Assembly (NCBI GenBank): GCA_013399115.1
Contig: VXAA01003393.1
Location: 607,268 to 671,267, forward strand
Direction of reading: 5' to 3'
Length of the DNA stretch: 64,000 bases
Source: Anseranas semipalmata
Lineage: Eukaryota > Chordata > Aves > Anseriformes > Anseranatidae
A program made the translations under genes and the position numbers. Below are positions 57,641-64,000 of the stretch, piece by piece (the stretch's first letter is position 1; each line of letters opens with the position of its first letter). The notes under the pieces are model-generated. The model worked only from the letters and a program-made list of their open reading frames with translations. It was not told the origin of the DNA and did not search any database.

Positions 57641-60600
57641 CTGGTGCAGTCTCCAAGCCTCCTTGTTGCAGCCAGCTTCCAAGCAGTTCTGCAATGTCAG
57701 TGGGTCCACCTGCACAGATCTCACTAATGGAAATAAGAAAGCCCATTCAAAGAAGAGGTCTTACATTTCAGATATTTCAGATTGCTCTCTGATAACTATT
57801 TTTATGTTTCATATTCCCATCCCAGCACTGGGTTGGGTTGTGTGAAAGTTGTGTGAAAAGGTAGAGTTCAAATGGATGTCTGTGTTCCCCTCAAGAGACA
57901 CAGATGGTTATGGCAGTGGGTTTGCTTCAGACCCTGCTCTAATAACCATTTCTTTGTAGCAGTTTTCACTGCTTGCTAGTGCCATGTGTTACCCATGGAG
58001 TAGGGAGCTTCAGATGCCTCTGGAAGGGTGCTGAGATCTCATTTGCATTTCTATGGTCTACAGCCAGGATAACACATCAATCAGCAGCTTTCTGGGGCAG
58101 ATCCAGGGGGAGAGCTCTGTGTGTAGAGATGCTGCCCATTAGAACTCCAGACAAGGTCAATGCCAAAGGACCATGCCTACATCTTTGCCTGGTGCTTGCT
58201 GCCCTGGTAGTCCCTGCGTAGCTGCACACAGTGTGTGGGTGCAAGAGATGAGGACTGTGGTTGCCTGGCCTTGGCCCTGCCATCACCGCTGTAGGAGGGT
58301 TCCCCTCTGATGTGCTTGTGCTTCTTTCATCCATGTCAGGAGCATTTCCAAGGGCTCACAAGGGCCTGGACCCAGCATATGTGCACGGTGGTGGAAAGAC
58401 AAACCTAGAAAGGGAATGCCGCTATAGGACACACTTTTTTTTTTGGATCGTTTAGAGGGTGATCCAAAGCCCAGAGTGTCTCAACAGAATTTGTTCAGCA
58501 GTTGCACCATCTGTGGTTGCTTGGTGCTGCTCCTAGGTGCCTGCTGACAATAAATACTTGACCAATTTTTTTATTTGCTTGTGCAGGGTATGCTTAGCCT
58601 GAAAAATACATTCCAATATAAGGCTGTCCCTTTTTTCCAGCTAGCCTGCTTTGAATTCACTACTGATCTTGGACACAAGTAATGCATACAGTTCTTAGAT
58701 TTCATTCCAGATTCTGGTCATTTACCTTGACCGACTTCAGAAGAAGTTCCTGCTAAAAATGAAGGTCAACAAATCAAAAACATATCTGTGTACATTAAAA
58801 TCCTTCAGGCACAGTGTTGACTGCCAGGCTGACTATGAGAACAACACTGGTCCTAGCAGTTAACTGGACAGTTTCTTCCTCACTGATGCTTTTCCAGGAG
58901 GGTATTAGCACAGTGTAACATGTGTTGCTGGAACACATAAACACGGAGCACCAGATGCAACAGAATTGCTTGATTTTTCTCTCCCCCAGTGTGCCCTGAT
59001 GTGTTCGGAGTGGGATCCAGTAATTTAATTTGTGGTGCTGTTGAGATCACTCTAGCAACTCAAAAGCAGTGGACAGAGGCAAATAACATTTTGCAATATA
59101 TTTATTGAATGATAATGCAAACCAGAGAAATTTATAATGAAGGGAGGAAATCATATTCCCTGTCTGGGAAGGTACTGAGCTGAATTTTAAACCAGAGAAC
59201 CAGACATGGTTGAGACTGAGAAGGGAAGGAGGGGGAGTTGTCCTGACTTTCCCCTTAAGAAATAAATTACTAGTGAGACCACACAATATTCTTCCAGTTT
59301 TCAGTCCTTCCAATCTGCCTTTACAAGTAGACACGCTCCCATTTTGATGCTTTCCTCCATTTTTGGAAGTATTGCCCTTGATGAAGGTTTACTTAGGATT
59401 CTTTTATTTTTTGCCCTGAAGGATCAGTTGTTCTTGCAGCTGTAATCCCTGCCAGAAAGTCCTATCCTCTGATTGCTTCAAGTACATGGAGAGTAATAGG
59501 ACACGGAGACAGTGGAGCTGTTTTTACTCTGTGTTAGGCAGCAGTTTCCCTTCATGTACCACCATTGCTGCTGAGTAGCATGGAATGAGAAAAGACTCAG
59601 TCTCTGTAATAAAGTCAATAGCTCCTCATCTGTAGAATAAGAGGGATTTCAGCCAAGAGAGCAGAATGGCTTGCTTTCTCTTCATTTCTCATTTTAGTTT
59701 CTACTCTGTGTTCTTCAGCATGTACATTACATTTTTTTTTTTCTGTAACTGGGGGATAAAAAAGTCCAAGATCCTGCTTACCACTGCTTCACCACTTATA
59801 CTATTTCTGATCAGCCTATACTTAACATGTAACCTATACCCCTCCTGAATTTGTCATGAAGATTTCCACGGGAATTGTGTTCTCCAGACCAAATTCTGCT
59901 TTGTTATTTTAGATTAAAACCACAGCAGTTCCACTGAAAACCTACTTTTTTTTTTTTTATCTCCATCCACATCTATGAGATTTTTGATTCCCTGGAAGTA
60001 GTCTGGATTTGCTGTGGAATAACAAGTAGGTTGAACATGGCTTTAAGCAAATTTACTGCACTAAATAACCTCACTGATTATAAATCTTTTAAATTTCAAG
60101 TAAGATGAATTTATATTCTGATACTGGTGTTTGAAGGCACAAGCTTTGGAGGATGGTTTCAAATAGATCTCAGGGTTACTGTTAGGTAGATTTCACTTAT
60201 TCTTTGATTGTAATAGGCAGAGTGAAACTGTGACTTCTGAATTTCATGTCATAAATACAATTGTCTAGAACCTTTACCTTTGAACAGAGTGGGGCCTTCT
60301 TGGAGTAACAGGAAGCAGAGGTTACATGCAACCACAGACGAGGGCAGTCAGAGAGATTCTGGCACTGTCATTCCTCAAAAGATCAAATGGTTAAAACTTG
60401 CTAAAATGTCCAACAATTTTTTCCTCCAGAGGAACAGCAATTATCTGCTGATTAATTTTATAAAAGAGTTCCCCATTCATTTTTCATATAAATGTGCTCA
60501 GCTAAAGTTAGATTCAGTCAGACTAGTTTGAGTAGGCATATTTTAAGAGTAACACCTATATTTTAAAAAGTTGTTATTTTCTCAACAATTTGAGGAAATC

Positions 60601-63600
60601 TTTGGACAACAGAATCGACACTAATTCTAATTATTGTATGTGGTATTGTCAGGTATATTAATTTGTAGTAGTTTTACATTTGCTTTAATTGCTAGGCTCT
60701 TTTAGGACCAAGGGTGTACTTAGACATCCAATTCCTTTGCATGTAATTTTGGGAAATTGAATTCCTGGAGTCATGGTTGGTTGTTGTGTTTTCAGAAGAC
60801 AGCATGAGCTACTTCTGGTGAAGATGGTGGGCTGACAGCCCTCTTTGGTCCCAGCGCTGTGGGAGCGGGGTGGTTTCCATGTCCCTTGGTCTTATTCTTG
60901 AGGTATTGTCCTTAGCTTTTGACTCTGACCCTGCCTCCATGCTGTGCTTGTCCTGTTTCTTTCTGTAAGGTACATCTGTAACTCTGGGAGCAAAGCCTGG
61001 CTATGTAAATTCTGATCTTCTAAGATGTAGACACTCTGTGCTTGGTGAGGTACATGCTTTAACTTACACATTTTTTTGTCCCATTGATTCCACATGAATA
61101 AAATTTAAACATGTATTGAAACATTTTCCTGGATCTGGCCCAGAATGCTCAGCCTTTTTAACATCTGTACCCATTTTCTATCGTTTGTGAGTCACCATGC
61201 TCAGAGTTGGTACAGACTTAAACTACGACGATCCTCAGGTCTATCATGAGTCACCGAGAGGAGAGATCAGTGAGGACAATGTGGACTTTGGAAGTCAATC
61301 CCCTGAAAAGACACTCACACTTTATTTGTCTGCCTGTATGGCACTGAACAGCATGGTGTTTGAGCTCACACATGGGTTTTGCACAGGCTGTAGGTCAGTC
61401 AGAAAAATTCAGTGGTTAGGGCTGAGCATTCTCTTGCTGTGGCATGGTGCTGTGGGGCTGAATGACATGGTGTCCTGCTGCCAGCCCCTTGAGCTGCCCA
61501 GCGGCATGGCCAGGCAGTGCATCTTCTCACTCCATGGTGTGAGGCACCATGTTATGTGCCTTTTGATCTCACAGCAATGAAGAGATATTCTCCTCGCTGA
61601 GGAGAAAAGGACTGGATGATCCAGAGACCAATGTGGGACAAATGCACATTTGCAACATCTCTTCATTTTTTTGTCTGTTATTTTATAGTAGGATGGACAG
61701 ACAATAGTCTAAGAATATTTTTTTCAAATATTTTGAAAAAAATTTCAAATTTTTTCTGCAAATACAGATCTTTGACTGAAAAGATCTGGGCACCTCCAAC
61801 TTTCTTGTATCTGCCAGCAATAACTCTATTTACAGTTTCTCTAGAAAATACTCTGTTTGCAGCAGGACAGGTAGAACTCAAAATCTTTTCCTGAAACTCC
61901 TTGTCCCTTACACCTTCTGGTTTTCAGCTGTAGATGAAGGATGTCGGTCACACCAGATCCAAGCCACAGAAATCTGGCATCCCTCATTTGTTTCCTGATT
62001 TCTCTCTAGTGTTGGAGGTTCCTGTGCTGAATCAAAGGAGTTAGATTACTTTGGGATCTAGGTTTAAACCACCAGCCCACAGGCTATGGAGGGATATGGA
62101 GTTATCTTTGCTCGAAAGGAGTCTTGGGAAATATCTGCATATCCCAGGACAAGATGGGGTCTGATACTAATGAAGGCAGCATTAAGTATAACTGAATGCA
62201 AATTGTATTTGAAAAGTCACCATCAAGGGTATGTCTTAGAAACCAATGAAAGAAGTTCAAAGTTTACCATTTGGTCATCAGCAAAAGTTCAGTTGACAGC
62301 ACAATCTAAGCACAGTCCCAGGAGTGGTTTAAGTGCTTTTTAGAGCTCCTGTCTCTGGCATGGCTTCGAAGGAGCAATAAAATTAGACTCCTGGAAATGA
62401 GAAGGTGACTTGTATTAAGCTTGCTTTGAAAGTCTGGTGCAATAGGAGTTCAGTTCCTGAGAATATATTTTAAACAGATCCTACCCCTAAATTTGTCTCT
62501 CCTGGTAGAAAAAACTGGCAGAATTGAGTGGGATTTACAGCAAAGTTGTGTGTTAATGTAGTTTAAGCTCCTGAGGGCAAAACTATCTTTGCAAATCCAC
62601 CCCTGCAGAAAACACTTCTTAGTGCTCCATTGCTGCTATTGAAGTGTGATTGCCCTATATGTAGTTAAAAAAGTTTCAGAAAGGTACAATAATCATGTAG
62701 ATTAGCAGACTAGAAAGAAACAGTTGTATGTTTGCTTGTGCATGAAAATGTTCCTTTCTGAAAACCTTGCAAGTAATCTTTTTAGACATGGCAGAAACAG
62801 GCAGAACTGTAGCCTTGAATCAATACCTGTGGGAGATGATGACTAACAGACTCAACAGAGATTTTTGTTTGGAGGGGAACACTTAAACTTTCGGAGTTGG
62901 TACCAGCTGTTCCTTTGAACAATGCTGTACTATGATTCAGACCAGGGCGGTTGTGTTGTAAGCAAGCAAAACTGATTATTTCCCTCCGTATGCTTACTAA
63001 AAAAATATTAAAAAAAATAGAAAGAAACTTTAGGTGGGCCTGAAAGATAGAGGAGCCTCTAAAGTACTTGTGAATCAGTTTTCCTGGTGTAACTGCATCC
63101 ACATGTGAATTTATTGAAAACACATGTGACTTTGATAAAAGATTACATTTAAAGAAGGGGCTAGAACTGGGCTACAGACAACAGGGTACTGTGTTTCGTC
63201 AAACACTGAGCTACACATTTTCAAATGTTTCATGTTAAGAGAAAATGTTTAGATGATTTTAAACAGTGCACTACTCCATTTCCATTGGCTTGCTTATCAC
63301 AGACCCCTTATGAGTGTTTCTGTTACAGACTAATCCACCAAGGCCATTCATCTGGTTGCTTGCTTGGGGGAAGAAAATCGAGTTACAATATGTTTACTCT
63401 AAGGAATGGTATTATGTATTTGTAAGGTTTAGGGCTGGGTGAGCCATCTGGGGAGAAGAAAGAGCAAACACAAAACTTGCCTGAGATTCATTATCATCAT
63501 TAACTTGCCCTGCATTTTCAGTGTATGAACTGATGATAACTAGTATGTGGTGCAATTCATATTAACCAAATCTCTAAGAGGAGCTGATATGAATTCAGGC

Positions 63601-64000
63601 AATTACGTATTTAAAAACAGATGAGATATTTTCAAAGTAATTAATAGAGAATAGAGAACATGATCCAGTTCTCAGAAAAAAGATGTTTCAGATAACCAAA
63701 ACTCAGGTCATGGAAACTGCACTGTAAATTGTATATTAGGGTTTATGCACACTGTATTTTTACAACACAAACAAAAATACACTTGGGGCTGGGTTCAGCT
63801 TTCCCTGTGTATGCTGAGTGCTTTAAGTATATTATATATAGCTAGATTCCTCCTGGATTGAATAGCCTGTAAATTCAAAGTCTCTCTCCTGGCAATCTGA
63901 ATTTCATAACGAAATTTAAAGTCAAAGTCTACCTGGGACTTTTGGACTATTATTGGTCCAGACAGGTCAGGTTCTGTAACTAATGGCTGCAGGAGTAAAG
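57641..64000. other. AT-rich unique sequence, 6.4 kb
   Basis: No gene, CR1 or LTR was recognised to the end of the window. T runs lie at 59731-59740 and 59946-59958. A CCAAATTCTGCTTTGTTATT block near 59889, followed by GCAGTTCCACTGAAAAC, recalls a very old amniote dispersed repeat. A 127-codon frame at 61197-61580 (+) has no domain. Confidence 0.5.

Overview
The window reads as a stretch of bird nuclear genome that is almost entirely non-coding, either intergenic or deep intronic. The evidence for a bird is nine CR1 LINE segments, several ending in the typical 3' tail built on ATTCTATG units. There is also a solo LTR of a kind I recognise from bird endogenous retroviruses, faint old MIR/L2-like relics, no mammalian SINEs and a low overall repeat load. 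By my estimate CR1 covers about 4% of the window and the LTR about 1%. The species cannot be told from the sequence.

Layout: 0-4 kb is relatively GC-rich, with a CpG-richer core near 2.8-3.5 kb and one short CR1 tail. From 4 to 34 kb it is ordinary unique sequence. It is interrupted by CR1 copies at 13.6, 15.6, 18.8, 21.4 and 24.5 kb, by MIR/L2-like relics at 5.6, 13.2, 17.6 and 19.4 kb, and by a perfect pentanucleotide array of 30 copies at 28.5 kb. From 34 to 38 kb it holds the only weak gene-like signal: three short, well-bounded candidate exons on the + strand whose single open frames are in phase with one another. A complete solo LTR with a 5-bp target-site duplication lies at 39.1-39.7 kb, an A-rich/(ACA)n tract with one undetermined base at 41.1 kb, and a 0.7-kb CR1 at 41.7-42.4 kb. 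From 42 to 64 kb it is mostly AT-rich unique sequence with two CR1 copies (55.2 and 56.3 kb), two MIR-like relics and a GC-rich patch at 50.8-51.2 kb.

No confident protein-coding gene, rRNA, tRNA or CRISPR array was found. The long open frames are chance frames, low-complexity translations or CR1/LTR sequence. No new biological system is supported. The items most worth checking are the in-phase exon chain (34764-36808), the (TTTTC)30 array, the CACGTG/TGACGTCA composite site at 18336-18350, and a possible conserved element around 22.9-23.2 kb. All repeat-family names come from recognising sequence patterns by eye; no database search was run.
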